Shown in pieces: positions 20,194 to 29,079 of a stretch of 64,000 nucleotides of DNA; the stretch's first letter is position 1, and each line of letters opens with the position of its first letter. The notes beneath the pieces were generated by a model, which saw only the letters and a program-made list of their open reading frames with translations, searched no databases and was not told the DNA's origin. A program made the position numbers and the translations under genes. Source of the stretch: Streptomyces sp. NBC_01571 (GTDB lineage: Bacteria > Actinomycetota > Actinomycetes > Streptomycetales > Streptomycetaceae); the NCBI RefSeq assembly GCF_026339875.1, contig NZ_JAPEPZ010000001.1, positions 1,860,001 to 1,924,000 of the forward strand, in the 5' to 3' direction.

Positions 20194-22031
20194 GACCCTG
20201 TTGCCCATTCGGTTACGCGGCGAGGCTGAGTTCGAGTCGGGCGAGGTGGCTGGTGTGGCGGCGGTCGAGTGGCCTGCCGTTCCACCAGGCGTTCAGGCGG
20301 ATAAGGTTGAGGGCGACGGCGCTGTGGACGTGCTCGAGGTGGGTCTTGGCCAGGCCGCGGTAGCGGGCCCGGCGGCTGTCGGTTACGGCGATCGCTTGTC
20401 GCATGGTGCCCTCGACACCGGCGCGTAGGGCGTATGCGTCCTGCCAGTCCCGGTCGGCCTGTTCGGCGCGTGCGGTGCGCAGGGCCTCGGTCAGCGGGCG
20501 AGGGTTCAAGGTGAGCTGCCGGAAGCCCCGGCGGCTGGTGGTGCATAACTCGCGGACCGGGCAGGGGCCGCAGGTCGGCTTGGTGAAGGCGACCACGATC
20601 ATCGGGTGGCCGTGCTGGGTGCACGGGCTCCAGGAGGAGCTGGTCTGTCCCTGGGGGCATGTGACCTGCTGGTACTTCCAGTCGATGGTGAACGCGTCGG
20701 CCTGGAAGCTCTGGGCGGCGCGGGTCTGGCGGGACTGGTCGAGCAGAACCGGGGTGATCAGCGTGATGCCGTAGGTCTTGCGGGACTTCACGATCAGTTC
20801 GGCGCTGGGGTAGCCGGAGTCGAGGTAGTGCTCGCCCGGAGGCAGGCCGCGGCGCTGAAGCTGCTGGTGGATGCCGTCCAGGGCCTTGGTGTCGGGGACG
20901 GTGGAGGCGGTGGTGGCCACGTTCGTGATCAGGTTCGGGGCGGTGCGCTCCTTCTCGGGCGCATCCGTGCAGCTCTCACTCACATGCAGCTTGAACCCGT
21001 TCCAGAAGGTGTCGCGCTTGGCGGACCAGCGGGCGTCGAGGTCGTAGGGGGAAGCGATGCGCAGATGGCCGGGCGGCAGCCCGTCACCGCCCTCCTCGGT
21101 CCTGGTGCGGCGGGCCACCGCCTCGCGTCCGTTCTGCGCGGTGGTGCGGGTGTAGTTCTGCAGCAGCACGGTGCGCAGGGTCTGCACCGCGGGCAGCTCG
21201 CGCAGCCAGGGTTCGGAGCGCGGATCGTAGACGGAGCTGAGCAGGGCGAGGCCGTCGCGGGCGTAGGTCAGCGCGAGCTGGTCGCGCTTGGTGGCGGAGG
21301 AGGGCATGCGCCAGGTGTCGATGCGGGTGTCGTAGCGACGCGACCAGCCGGGCACGTCCAGCACGCCGGCGACCCAGTGCGGGGCCGCCACCGTCAACGC
21401 CTCCACTGCCGCGCGTACCGACTCACCCGCCAGCTCCAGGCGGTTCAGGTCCCGCACCGCGGAGACGATACGGGTGGAGTCGGTGCGCTGCTTGCCCCCG
21501 GCCCCGACCAGACCCTGCGCTTTCAGACGGGTCAGCAGCAGGTCCAGGACCTTCTCCTCCAGACCGTGCTCAACTACCCGAGTGCGGAACTGGGACAGCA
21601 CGGTGAAGTCGAAGCCGGTGTCTTCCAGCCCCAGCCCCAACGCGTAGGCCCACGAGAGCCGGTCACGCACCGCCTCAGCGGCCTGGCGGTCCGTCAAGTT
21701 CTCCGCCATCTGGAACACCGTCACCAACGCCAGGCGCCCCGGAGACCAACCCGCCGGCCCCGTCTTGCCGAATGCAGCCGCGAACTCCTCGTCCGGGAAC
21801 AGTTCCCCGAGCCGGTCGCGCACCGCCACCGGCAACGGCACCGCGCGTCCGTAGTTCTTCGCCCGGACCGCCCGCGTCACCACGGGATCCGGCTCCGGCC
21901 ACGACCGCGGCTCCAACGACACGACCACTCCCACCCCGCGACCGGGGATCAGGAAGGAACCGGCCGCAGCACCAACCGTGCCAGCACAATCAAGCCGCTG
22001 TCAGCCCACAACCCGAATGGGCAACAGGGTC
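20194..22031 (-). mobile_element. Intact IS1182-family insertion sequence with target duplication
   Basis: Perfect 19-base inverted repeats (GACCCTGTTGCCCATTCGG) at 20194-20212 and 22013-22031 enclose one leftward transposase gene. The six bases CAGGGC lie directly outside both ends (20188-20193 and 22032-22037), a perfect target duplication, so the insertion is recent and undisturbed. Confidence 0.9.
20213..21934 (-). CDS. IS1182-family transposase
   Basis: An intact 573-residue DDE transposase starting MGVVVSLEPRSW. Typical blocks in order are FPDEEFAAAFGKTGPAGWSP, NLTDRQAAEAVRDRLSWAYAL, DSTRIVSAVRDLNRLE with the first catalytic Asp, ASPYDLDARWSAKR, EHYLDSGYPSAE with a second Asp, a four-Cys segment (CGPCPVRELC), and LRAGVEGTMRQAI with the catalytic Glu near the C-terminus. 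It is a good template for repairing the damaged relative at 1528-5826. Confidence 0.9.
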   Translation of the reverse strand: MGVVVSLEPRSWPEPDPVVTRAVRAKNYGRAVPLPVAVRDRLGELFPDEEFAAAFGKTGPAGWSPGRLALVTVFQMAENLTDRQAAEAVRDRLSWAYALGLGLEDTGFDFTVLSQFRTRVVEHGLEEKVLDLLLTRLKAQGLVGAGGKQRTDSTRIVSAVRDLNRLELAGESVRAAVEALTVAAPHWVAGVLDVPGWSRRYDTRIDTWRMPSSATKRDQLALTYARDGLALLSSVYDPRSEPWLRELPAVQTLRTVLLQNYTRTTAQNGREAVARRTRTEEGGDGLPPGHLRIASPYDLDARWSAKRDTFWNGFKLHVSESCTDAPEKERTAPNLITNVATTASTVPDTKALDGIHQQLQRRGLPPGEHYLDSGYPSAELIVKSRKTYGITLITPVLLDQSRQTRAAQSFQADAFTIDWKYQQVTCPQGQTSSSWSPCTQHGHPMIVVAFTKPTCGPCPVRELCTTSRRGFRQLTLNPRPLTEALRTARAEQADRDWQDAYALRAGVEGTMRQAIAVTDSRRARYRGLAKTHLEHVHSAVALNLIRLNAWWNGRPLDRRHTSHLARLELSLAA

Positions 22032-22037
22032 CAGGGC

Positions 22038-22433
22038 AGCGTCAAAGTCAGTTGATCAGGTAGCGGGGCAGTCCAGACCGACGAGCGGATGATCCGACCG
22101 GGAACGCTCGGTTTGGACGTGCTCCTCCGCTTCGGGGACCGCGGGTGGCAGAACTGCGTGGACCCAGGCGAGCGGGGCCGCCTGGTCGCCCTTGGCCGAC
22201 AGGGCGCAGTCGGCGTGACGCTGTTCCAGCAGGTAGACGACGGTGCCGCGCAGGTGGTGGGCGGGGTCGACGTTCTGGAACCTCCGTCGGGGTGCTGCTA
22301 CAGGTCAAACTCCAGGTGCTCGATGCCCGTGAACCGGAACCTCGTCCACGCTGTCAGCACTACCTTGGGTGCGAGAGATGCGACAGGCGCGTGGGAGGTA
22401 AGTAGCCCGCAGCGAACCGTGCCTGACAGGCAT
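22038..22433. other. Degenerate stretch between two insertion sequences
   Basis: No intact gene is supported. The reverse strand can be read as about 65 residues ending GLDCPAT (for example LRGTVVYLLEQRHAD and GDQAAPLAWVHAVLPPA), which looks like the C-terminus of a real but truncated protein. I cannot identify it. Confidence 0.4.
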
Positions 22434-22553
22434 CTACTGATTGATCAGGGGTTCTGCAGTACTCGACTTTCGACGTTTTCGCGGGTCGCTCTGGCGAGTG
22501 TGGCTGTTGGCGTTTGGGTCCTGCGGTCTTGGCGGCGGTCGTAGGGTGAGGCT

Positions 22554-23285
22554 GTGGATGAGCGGCTTGTAGAGCAGGTACGGCAACTGGACCAGCAGGG
22601 TCGGTCGGTGAAGGCGATTGCCAGGACGTTGGGGGTGGGCGTCAGGGATGTTGGCGGGGTGCTCAACGGTGCCGTGCAGGTCTCGGCGTCGGTGCGTGAC
22701 GAGCCGCGTTGCTGGGTGAACGCCGGCTGGAGCCGCAGCGTGGATCTTGAGGGCGCGCCGCAGTGGGCGGCCTTGGACCCTGGGGCTTCTGACGCCGAGG
22801 AGGTGCGTGGCCTTGTCGCCGTGCTCGTCGCCGCGGACAGTACGCGCTCCGCGAAGGCGCAGGTCGCCGGGTTCCTGCTGGATGTGTGGTGTCTGGGGGT
22901 GAAGAACGCGCTTGCCCCGGAGTCGATGGGCGAGAGGCAACTGAGCGGGCACCGGGCGGTTTACTTCGGCGCCTTCGAGGGGCATGTGCCGGTTCCTGCC
23001 GAGCTTGCCCGCGCCCTGGTGTTCGGTGCCGCCGCCTACGCTCGCGGCCTCGGGTTCGATCCCGAGGCGGACTTCGAGGCCGCCGCCGCTGTCCTCGGTG
23101 AGCCCGCCGGTCCCTGCCCGATCCGCTTCGGCCGCGATGGCAAGCCCTTCTACGTCAACGGCCCCTATGACGATCCCGAGGCGGTGGCGCGGACGTTGCG
23201 GCGCGCCGTAGGTGACGACGGCTTCCACTGTGCCATTGCCTTCCCCGAGCAGCCGCGGCGTCGGTTGTCCTGGTCGCGCCGGTAG
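22554..23285 (+). CDS. Helix-turn-helix passenger protein of the IS701-like element
   Basis: A 243-residue protein starting MDERLVEQVRQLDQQGRSVK. Residues 1-40 form a resolvase-like helix-turn-helix (SVKAIARTLGVGVRDV). The rest is a domain I do not recognise (WAALDPGASDAEEVRGLVAV, AGFLLDVWCLGVKNALAP, AYARGLGFDPEADF, CPIRFGRDGKPFYVNGPYDD). It lies inside the element's terminal repeats, about 130 bases before the transposase and in the same direction, so it could control or assist transposition, or be selfish cargo. The frame is intact and codon use matches the transposase. The start is ATG in the track, but a GTG a few codons away would also serve. Confidence 0.65.
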   Translation: MDERLVEQVRQLDQQGRSVKAIARTLGVGVRDVGGVLNGAVQVSASVRDEPRCWVNAGWSRSVDLEGAPQWAALDPGASDAEEVRGLVAVLVAADSTRSAKAQVAGFLLDVWCLGVKNALAPESMGERQLSGHRAVYFGAFEGHVPVPAELARALVFGAAAYARGLGFDPEADFEAAAAVLGEPAGPCPIRFGRDGKPFYVNGPYDDPEAVARTLRRAVGDDGFHCAIAFPEQPRRRLSWSRR

Positions 23286-23418
23286 GCCGGACCCCGGGGC
23301 GGGGGAGCCCGGTGGCTATCACCTTGACGGGTGAGGCACCGGGTGTCCGGGCCCGTGGTGGGCGGGGCCGCGGCAGCATCGGTGGTGTGGCGACCGCGCC
23401 CGGGGAGGGATACCTGCG

Positions 23419-24735
23419 ATGCCGACTGTGCCCGCTTCGCTGTTCGCCGTACTGGAGTTGGTACGGGGCAACTTCACCGCGCCGACGTTTCGAACCTTCA
23501 CGGCGCTGGTCACGGGTCTGATCGCGCAGACCGGGCGGTGCACGGTGACCGGGATGCTCACCGGTGTCGGGTTGACGCGCGCATGGTCCCACGACCGCGC
23601 CCACACCTTCTTCTCCCGCGCCCCGTGGAACCCGGACATCCTGGGCATCTCCCTGTCCCACCTGGTCGTGCGCCAACTCCTGCCCGCAGGTGCGGTGTTG
23701 ACGGTGGCGGTGGACGACACGCTGTTCAAGCGGCGCGGGAAGAAGGTCTTCGGTGCGGCCTGGCAGCACGACGGCGCGGCCACCGGACCCCGGGGTGTCG
23801 GGCGCGGGACCTGCTTCGTCGTCATCGGCCTGGTCGTCGACCTGCCCTTCCTGGCCCGGCCGGTGTGCCTTCCTGTCATGGCCCGGCTGTGGCGACCCGG
23901 GCAGGAAGGCAGCAAAGTCGACATCGCCGCGTCCATGATCCGCCTGCTGGCCGCCTGCCACCACGGCCGGCGCGTTCATGTCGTCGCGGACGCCGCCTAC
24001 CACGGCAAAGCCTTACGCGATCTGCCCGCGACCTGCACCTTCACCACCCGACTGCCCGCACCCTCGGTCCTGTTCGCCCAGGCCCCGCCCAGGACCGGCA
24101 AACGCGGGCGCCCCGCGCTCAAGGGCGCGCGACTGGGCACGCCCGCCCAGCTCGCGGCCACCGCCGACTTCGCTCCCGTACAGGTCACGCGCTACCAACG
24201 TACCGAGCAGGTGCATCTGGCCGAGGTCACCTGCCTGTGGTACGGCTCCTTCCACACCCGCACCGTGCGCGTGATCCTGCTCCGCGACGACACCACCGAC
24301 ACCGGCTACGACCTGGCCCTGGTCACCACCGACCTGACCAGCAGCCCGGCCGAGCTGATCACCCGTTACGCGCGGCGCTGGTCGATCGAGGTCACCTTCG
24401 CCGAGGCCCGCGGCCTGCTCGGAGCCGGCCAGGCCCACAACCGCACCCGGGCCGCGGTGGAACGCACCGTGCCCTTCGCCCTGTACTGCTACACGATCAC
24501 GGTCGTCTGGTACGCACTGCACGGCCACCAGCCCGGCGACGTGGCCGAGCACCGCGAGCGCGCCCCCTGGTACACCACCAAGACCGACCCGTCACTGTCC
24601 GACATGGTCGCCAAGCTCCGACGGGTGATCATCGCCGCCCGATTTATGCCCACCCGCCCAGGTCAGCCCACCGAGCAGGAAATCCGCACCGTCCAGCAGG
24701 CATGGGCCGCGGCCAGCACCGACGCCGCCGCGTGA
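23419..24735 (+). CDS. IS701-family transposase
   Basis: An intact 438-residue transposase. Catalytic regions visible are LTVAVDDTLFKRRGKKVFGA with the first Asp, RRVHVVADAAYHGKAL with the second, and RWSIEVTFAEARGLLGAGQA with the catalytic Glu. The Arg-Arg-Trp-Ser-Ile-Glu block is typical of the IS4/IS701 superfamily. With complete ends and a target duplication the element may be mobile. Confidence 0.85.
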   Translation: MPTVPASLFAVLELVRGNFTAPTFRTFTALVTGLIAQTGRCTVTGMLTGVGLTRAWSHDRAHTFFSRAPWNPDILGISLSHLVVRQLLPAGAVLTVAVDDTLFKRRGKKVFGAAWQHDGAATGPRGVGRGTCFVVIGLVVDLPFLARPVCLPVMARLWRPGQEGSKVDIAASMIRLLAACHHGRRVHVVADAAYHGKALRDLPATCTFTTRLPAPSVLFAQAPPRTGKRGRPALKGARLGTPAQLAATADFAPVQVTRYQRTEQVHLAEVTCLWYGSFHTRTVRVILLRDDTTDTGYDLALVTTDLTSSPAELITRYARRWSIEVTFAEARGLLGAGQAHNRTRAAVERTVPFALYCYTITVVWYALHGHQPGDVAEHRERAPWYTTKTDPSLSDMVAKLRRVIIAARFMPTRPGQPTEQEIRTVQQAWAAASTDAAA

Positions 24736-25312
24736 CTCCCCGAGCCTGTCAGAACGTCGAAAGTCGAGTGCAGTATCCGCGGCGATCAACCGGCCGTTCT
24801 CGACCATCAGCCGCTGGTTGACGTTACGGAGTGCCTGCATGGCAGTCTCTGCTTGACGGCCGGTTGCGAGTGCTGCGTCTCGTTGCGCGCGCAGTTCCTC
24901 CATCTCCGAGTCCCGCGGCGAGGGGGCGTTCATGCCGTCGCGGAGGCGGGCACCTAGGTCGTTGGCGCGTAGCGTACGTAGCTCGTTCTGGATCTCGTGA
25001 AGGGTCCGTTGCAGGGCGGCGTTCTGTTCCAACAGCATGCGGTTTTCGACTTCGAGTGCTGTCTCCTTACGGGCGGTTGCAGTTGCCGCAGCTCGTGACG
25101 GGTCCTGAGCGAGATGGGCGCGGACGGCCTCGGCTGCGACTTTAGCCTCGATCGTTCATGAGCCCGGATCCACCGGCCTACTTCGTGAGTGATCGTTTTC
25201 GGTGATCGGGGCGATGCGTCTGGCGGCGGGCATGGGGTGGCCGCTGGTCTGCCCAGCTTTTCCACATGTCGACAGCTCTCGGGCCCCGGCGGGCGGGTTG
25301 GATACGACCTGG

Positions 25313-26704
25313 TCAGGCTGATTGGGGCGGGGTATGCACGGCGTGGAAGAGGGCTTCGAAGGCGTCGTGCCAGGGCCAGTGTTCCGGCAGGTGCAGGGTG
25401 AGCCGCCGGGCCGAACGGGCCAGCCGGGCGGGCACGTTGATGAGGTGGTCGCGGATGGTCGCGCATGTCGCGCGGGTGTGGACGGTGCCGGCGAGCGTCC
25501 CGCAGGCGCGGGTCAGGTTGAAGGCGAGGGCGGCCAGCGCGAGCCAGGCCGCGTTCGCCTGGAAGTTGCCCGAGGGGGCGTGCGCGAACGGTCCGTTCTT
25601 CAGCTCACAGATCACCTGTTCCACGATCGCGTGCTGCCGGTGGTCACGCTCGGCGTCGATGAGCGGCAGCGTGCTGTCGGTGAATGCGGCGTGGTAGCGC
25701 CAGGTGGTGAACAGCTCACCCTGGCCCTCGGGCACCGCCGCCGGGTTGAGCCGTTTCACGCGGCGCACGATGAGGCGGGCGGTGACCTGCTGCTTCTTCG
25801 GTTTCGAGGTGAAGGCGGTGTAGGGGATCTCGGCGATTTCGGCGTCCGATATCCAGCGTTCCTCCTCATCGTCCCAGACCGCCTGGGGATACTTGATCGC
25901 TCTCCAGGCCGTCTCGTCGATGGCGGCGATGGCCTGCTTGATGGAGGCGTTCATCCGCACGGTGACCGAGAAGCGGGCGCCGGCGGCCCGGCAGGCGGCG
26001 ATCACCTCGGCGGCGTAGTAGGCCGAGTCGGCCCGCACGATCAGCATGCCCCTCGCACCTGATGCGCGGGCGGTGCGGATCGCCTCGGCGGCGAACGACC
26101 CGGCTCCGCGCACCGAGTTCACGCTGCCCTTGCGCAGCCGCGTTGCGGCGATCACCGGGGCGGCCAGCGGCGTGCACAGTGTCGCGATCAGCGCGTTCAG
26201 GCCCTTGACCGTGTTGTAGCCGTAGCCCACGCCCTGCTTGGCATAGCCGTGGACTGGCTTGATCGTGTCGTCCAGATCGAGGTAGGCGACCGTTCCCACG
26301 CCGGGCAGCAGCGGAGTGCGCGAGGCCAGCCGGGGCAGGAACCGTCGGGCCACGGCGGCCAGTTGGCGGACATGCCCGTGGGTGAAAGAGCGCAGGAAGC
26401 TGCCCAGCGTGGACGGGGCGCGCACCCCGGTGAACAGTCGCCGCATCGCGCCGTGCCGCAGCCGGTCCATGTCGTCGATGCTGTCCGCGCCCGCGGCCAT
26501 GCCCGCGATCAGCGCCATCGCCTTGGCGGACGGGAAAGCGCCGGTGCCGTTCTTCGAGGCCGGCAGCCGCACCAGTTCGCCGATCAGACCCGGCAACCCG
26601 CACCGCTCGGCCAGGCGCACCAGCGGCGCGAGCCCGCCGTACGCGACCAGATTCGGATCATCGAACCGTGCGGAGACCTTCGCCGCGGCATGGGAAGATT
26701 GCAT
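25313..26704 (-). CDS. IS1380-family transposase (copy 1)
   Basis: An intact 463-residue protein. IS1380 hallmarks are TVAYLDLDDTIKPVHGYAKQ with the first catalytic Asp, MLIVRADSAYYAAEVIAACR with the second, and ERDHRQHAIVEQVICELKNG with the catalytic Glu, followed by the aromatic-rich NFQANAAWLALAALAFNL. The start is at 26704, four bases before a perfect 11-base-pair inverted repeat that may regulate it. Confidence 0.9.
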   Translation of the reverse strand: MQSSHAAAKVSARFDDPNLVAYGGLAPLVRLAERCGLPGLIGELVRLPASKNGTGAFPSAKAMALIAGMAAGADSIDDMDRLRHGAMRRLFTGVRAPSTLGSFLRSFTHGHVRQLAAVARRFLPRLASRTPLLPGVGTVAYLDLDDTIKPVHGYAKQGVGYGYNTVKGLNALIATLCTPLAAPVIAATRLRKGSVNSVRGAGSFAAEAIRTARASGARGMLIVRADSAYYAAEVIAACRAAGARFSVTVRMNASIKQAIAAIDETAWRAIKYPQAVWDDEEERWISDAEIAEIPYTAFTSKPKKQQVTARLIVRRVKRLNPAAVPEGQGELFTTWRYHAAFTDSTLPLIDAERDHRQHAIVEQVICELKNGPFAHAPSGNFQANAAWLALAALAFNLTRACGTLAGTVHTRATCATIRDHLINVPARLARSARRLTLHLPEHWPWHDAFEALFHAVHTPPQSA

Positions 26705-26707
26705 CTC

Positions 26708-26777
26708 AGAAGTGCCTTGCTGATCGTGCGTGCTGGAAGCCTAGAGAACTCCCATCATCGCAGGTCACAAGGCACTT
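26708..26777 (-). promoter_or_regulatory. Inverted repeat upstream of IS1380 transposase, copy 1
   Basis: GAAGTGCCTTG at 26708-26718 pairs perfectly with CAAGGCACTTC at 26767-26777. The 48-base loop contains CCTAGAGAACTCCCATC and GCAGGTCA, which recur in the same place upstream of the second IS1380 gene. Possibly a transcription or translation control element. Confidence 0.6.
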
Positions 26778-26986
26778 CCTCGTTCCCGGCGGTATCACGG
26801 CCGGACATCAACCGGTGGATCCAGGATGAGTCCTCGTCGGTTCGCTGACGGGGACTCTGTGCTTGCGAGGTGCGGAATTTCGTGGGCTGGGGCAGGTTGG
26901 CGGCCCGGCTGTCGCGTCGGGTGGGCGCCGGGGTTCCACGGCTCCGGGATGTTGCTGTGGCTCGTCGGGACGGTCGGAGTCACTGG

Positions 26987-28366
26987 TCAGCCGGGGTTCG
27001 GCAGGGCTGCGAGTCGCTGGACCGCGTGGGTGATCACATCCGTCCAGGGCCATCGGGCGGTGAAGCGGAGCCAGCGGCGGCGGCCGGTGGTGACCAGCTG
27101 AGCGGCGGCAGAGAACAGGCGCAGGCGAAGCCGTTTGGGCTCCCAGCGGCGGCTTTCTGCAGTCAGGGCGAGCATCGGCATCCAGACGAGGAGGTCGAGT
27201 GCGATCTGGACGATCTCCAGCCAGATCCGGTTCTGGGCGGTGTCGTGCAGGGGCAGGTTGCGCAGGCCGGTGTCGCGGGCGTTTCGGATGCGGTCCTCGC
27301 AGCGGGCCCGGCGGCGGTGACGTAGTTCCAGGTCGGCGAGCTGGCCGCCTTGGGTGTTGGTCGCGAAGCAGGTGAGTCGTAGTCCGTCGAGGTCGGTGAA
27401 TCGCAACTGGGCGCCGGGGTGCGGTCGTTCTTTGCGGACGATCAGCCGCATACCCTTGGGCCACGTGCTCAGGTCGGGGATGTCGGTGATCTCCGCGACC
27501 CAGGCGCCGGGCCGCTCGGTGCCGTCGGCGTCGTAGCCCGGCGTCCATGCCTTCTTCGGAATCTTCAGGACGGCCTGGTGGATGGCGTCGGTAATGGTCA
27601 TTCCGACGGAATACGACAGCCACCGGCCCCGGCGGGAGAGCCAGTCGAGGAAGGCATGGGTCCCGCCGGCGGAGTCGGTGCGGATCAGCGTCTTCCGGCC
27701 CCGCCGCAGGTGCTTGGGGAGTTGGGCCAGGGCGAGTTGGGCTGTTTCGATGTGATCGCTCGCGGTGTTGGAGCCGGCGTTGCCGGGCCGCAGCAGCGCG
27801 GCGACCGGCTCTCCGGAACCGGCCTGGCCGTGGTCGACGAACGCGACGAGCGGATGATGACCGAAGGTTTTCTTCCAGGTCGCGGTGGCGTCCTGCTTCT
27901 CGGAGTGCGCGAGGACCAGCACGCCGTCGATGTCCACGATCACGTGACCGTCGGCGGCCGGACTTCTCACCCCGGCCAGTTCCCAGACCCGCGACCGTAC
28001 TTCTGCCCGCGCCGACCGGATCGCGGTGAGCGCCTTCGGCCCGGCTGCGGCGAGGACGTCGATGAGCCGGGAGACCGTGGGATCGGATGCCACCGGGCCG
28101 AACACGTCGGGCTCGGACCGCAACATGGCGACATCGGCGAGGCAGTCCCCGCCCAGAGCCGTCGCGAGCGCGACATCCAGCAGGACCTTGCCCGGGTCGT
28201 GCACTGTCCGCGGCTTGCGCCACGGCGCCAGCGCCGCCGATATCGCGGTGTCCAGGCCGGACTTGCGGACCGACTCGACCAGCAGCACCGCCCCGGCCTG
28301 CGAGACCACCCCACCGCCACCGCCCTCGACGCGGACACGCGGGTACAACCCGATACGCTTGCTCAC
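26987..28366 (-). CDS. IS1380-family transposase (copy 2, divergent)
   Basis: An intact 459-residue IS1380-type transposase, only distantly similar to copy 1. Motifs: HVIVDIDGVLVLAHSEKQDA with the first Asp, KTLIRTDSAGGTHAFLDWLS with the second, and RARCEDRIRNARDTGLRNL with the Glu near the C-terminus. A 12-base-pair inverted repeat lies directly upstream of the start at 28366. The element's outer ends could not be defined with confidence; the right end probably lies near 28450. Confidence 0.85.
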   Translation of the reverse strand: MSKRIGLYPRVRVEGGGGGVVSQAGAVLLVESVRKSGLDTAISAALAPWRKPRTVHDPGKVLLDVALATALGGDCLADVAMLRSEPDVFGPVASDPTVSRLIDVLAAAGPKALTAIRSARAEVRSRVWELAGVRSPAADGHVIVDIDGVLVLAHSEKQDATATWKKTFGHHPLVAFVDHGQAGSGEPVAALLRPGNAGSNTASDHIETAQLALAQLPKHLRRGRKTLIRTDSAGGTHAFLDWLSRRGRWLSYSVGMTITDAIHQAVLKIPKKAWTPGYDADGTERPGAWVAEITDIPDLSTWPKGMRLIVRKERPHPGAQLRFTDLDGLRLTCFATNTQGGQLADLELRHRRRARCEDRIRNARDTGLRNLPLHDTAQNRIWLEIVQIALDLLVWMPMLALTAESRRWEPKRLRLRLFSAAAQLVTTGRRRWLRFTARWPWTDVITHAVQRLAALPNPG

Positions 28367-28369
28367 CTG

Positions 28370-28440
28370 GAGAGTGCTTCTTTCCGTGCAGCCAACAGGA
28401 CCCTAGACAAGTCCCATCGTTGCAGGTCAGAAGCACTCTC
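28370..28440 (-). promoter_or_regulatory. Inverted repeat upstream of IS1380 transposase, copy 2
   Basis: GAGAGTGCTTCT at 28370-28381 pairs perfectly with AGAAGCACTCTC at 28429-28440. The loop has CCTAGACAAGTCCCATC and GCAGGTCA, matching copy 1 in order and spacing although stems differ. Confidence 0.6.
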
Positions 28441-28633
28441 TGCTTATTTGATCAAGGCATGGACAGGTCCACTCGTGAAAGCGCGAGGCTAGGCCGCGAC
28501 CCTCGCCACGAGGGAAACGCAGCCGGTCATCCAACGTGTCCCAGGCATCGCCGGTGAGGTCGTCCAGCACGGCGGCGGCCGTGAGGACGAGCCGGCCGAG
28601 GCGCGCTTCCACGTCCTCCCACGTGTGTGTCAC
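28427..28633 (-). pseudogene. Small helical protein, 3' end replaced by IS1380 sequence
   Basis: A GTG start at 28633 overlaps the stop of the upstream MazG-like gene (GTGA). It reads VTHTWEDVEARLGRLVLTAA then VLDDLTGDAWDTLDDRLRF. After that the reading passes into sequence adjoining the IS1380 element, so the true C-terminus is probably lost. No function is assigned. Confidence 0.45.
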
Positions 28634-29047
28634 CTCGGTCGCCTCGCCCCGCGGGCCATGCCCAGCGCCCCGTACACGGCGGTGGCGACCTGCCTCATGT
28701 CCCCGCTGATCGCGAGGACCTGGACGATACCCCCGGCCGCTGCCGGCTCGTCCACCGTGTGGTCCTGGAGCTGCTGCTTCACCACAGCCGCGGCGTCCCC
28801 GCTGACCGTGTCCAGCGCGATCATGGCCGTCACGATGACGTCCGCGCTCCTTCGCCACGTCCCCCCACCCGTGTGACGCGCCCTTCCTCGGGTTCGCGCC
28901 GAGCACGCCGTGCAGGGCCTCCGCCCCCAGCTCCTCGCTGATCTTGAGCACTCGCACGAGCCGGGCGTCTTCCAGCGTCGTCGGCGCCGCGTCCGTGTCG
29001 AGCCACTTCCGCAGCAGCGTCACGTAGTCCCAGGTGTCAACCTTCAT
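28630..29047 (-). pseudogene. MazG-like nucleotide pyrophosphohydrolase, frameshifted
   Basis: Starts at 29047 (MKVDTWDYVTLLRKWLD) and contains the helical MazG-like core (LVRVLKISEELGAEALHGVL, NPRKGASH, GWGDVAKE) with the family's EE and metal-binding pattern. Near 28848 one base is missing and the frame continues as DVIVTAMIALDTVSGDAAAV. MazG-like enzymes hydrolyse (d)NTPs to monophosphates. The lesion destroys the second half of the metal site. Confidence 0.6.
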
Positions 29048-29079
29048 ACCGTCCTCCTCGGGCGGTTCCTGCATCAGGG

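Larger units (their letters stand above)
22461..24769 (+). mobile_element. IS701-like insertion sequence with a passenger gene
   Basis: Inverted repeats of 17 bases (ACTCGACTTTCGACGTT) lie at 22461-22477 and, reversed, at 24753-24769, flanked on both sides by GCAGT (22456-22460 and 24770-24774). Two rightward genes lie between them, a helix-turn-helix passenger (22554-23285) and the transposase (23419-24735). The passenger starts 77 bases inside the left end, so it moves with the element. Confidence 0.8.
22434..25162 (-). pseudogene. Coiled-coil protein gene split by the IS701-like element
   Basis: The reverse strand from about 25150 to 24770 encodes a long coiled coil (AHLAQDPSRAAATATARKET, ENRMLLEQNAALQRTLHEIQ, ENGRLIAADTA). 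The frame resumes on the other side of the IS701-like insertion at 22460 as EPLINQ and a stop at 22434. The five bases GCAGT are duplicated at the break. At the 5' end an in-frame stop and the IS1380 element at 25163 remove any start. Coiled-coil proteins of this sort accompany site-specific recombinases on many actinomycete elements, but the family cannot be named from this fragment. Confidence 0.6.
25163..26825 (-). mobile_element. IS1380-family insertion sequence (copy 1)
   Basis: The ends CCCGGATCCACCGG (25163-25176) and, reversed, CCTGGATCCACCGG (26812-26825) are imperfect inverted repeats of the IS1380 type, and ATGAG is duplicated on both sides (25158-25162 and 26826-26830). One leftward transposase gene fills it, with a conserved stem-loop just upstream of the gene. 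Confidence 0.8.

Noticed and set aside
26808..28436. Long reverse-strand frames overlapping the second IS1380 transposase (542 aa reading and others)
   Set aside because: Arg/Pro/Gly-rich shadow of the real transposase frame at 26987-28366; no domain and codon pattern of an out-of-frame reading.
26826..28460. Terminal repeats of the second IS1380 copy
   Set aside because: No convincing pair of inverted ends could be found by eye on both sides, so only the gene is annotated.
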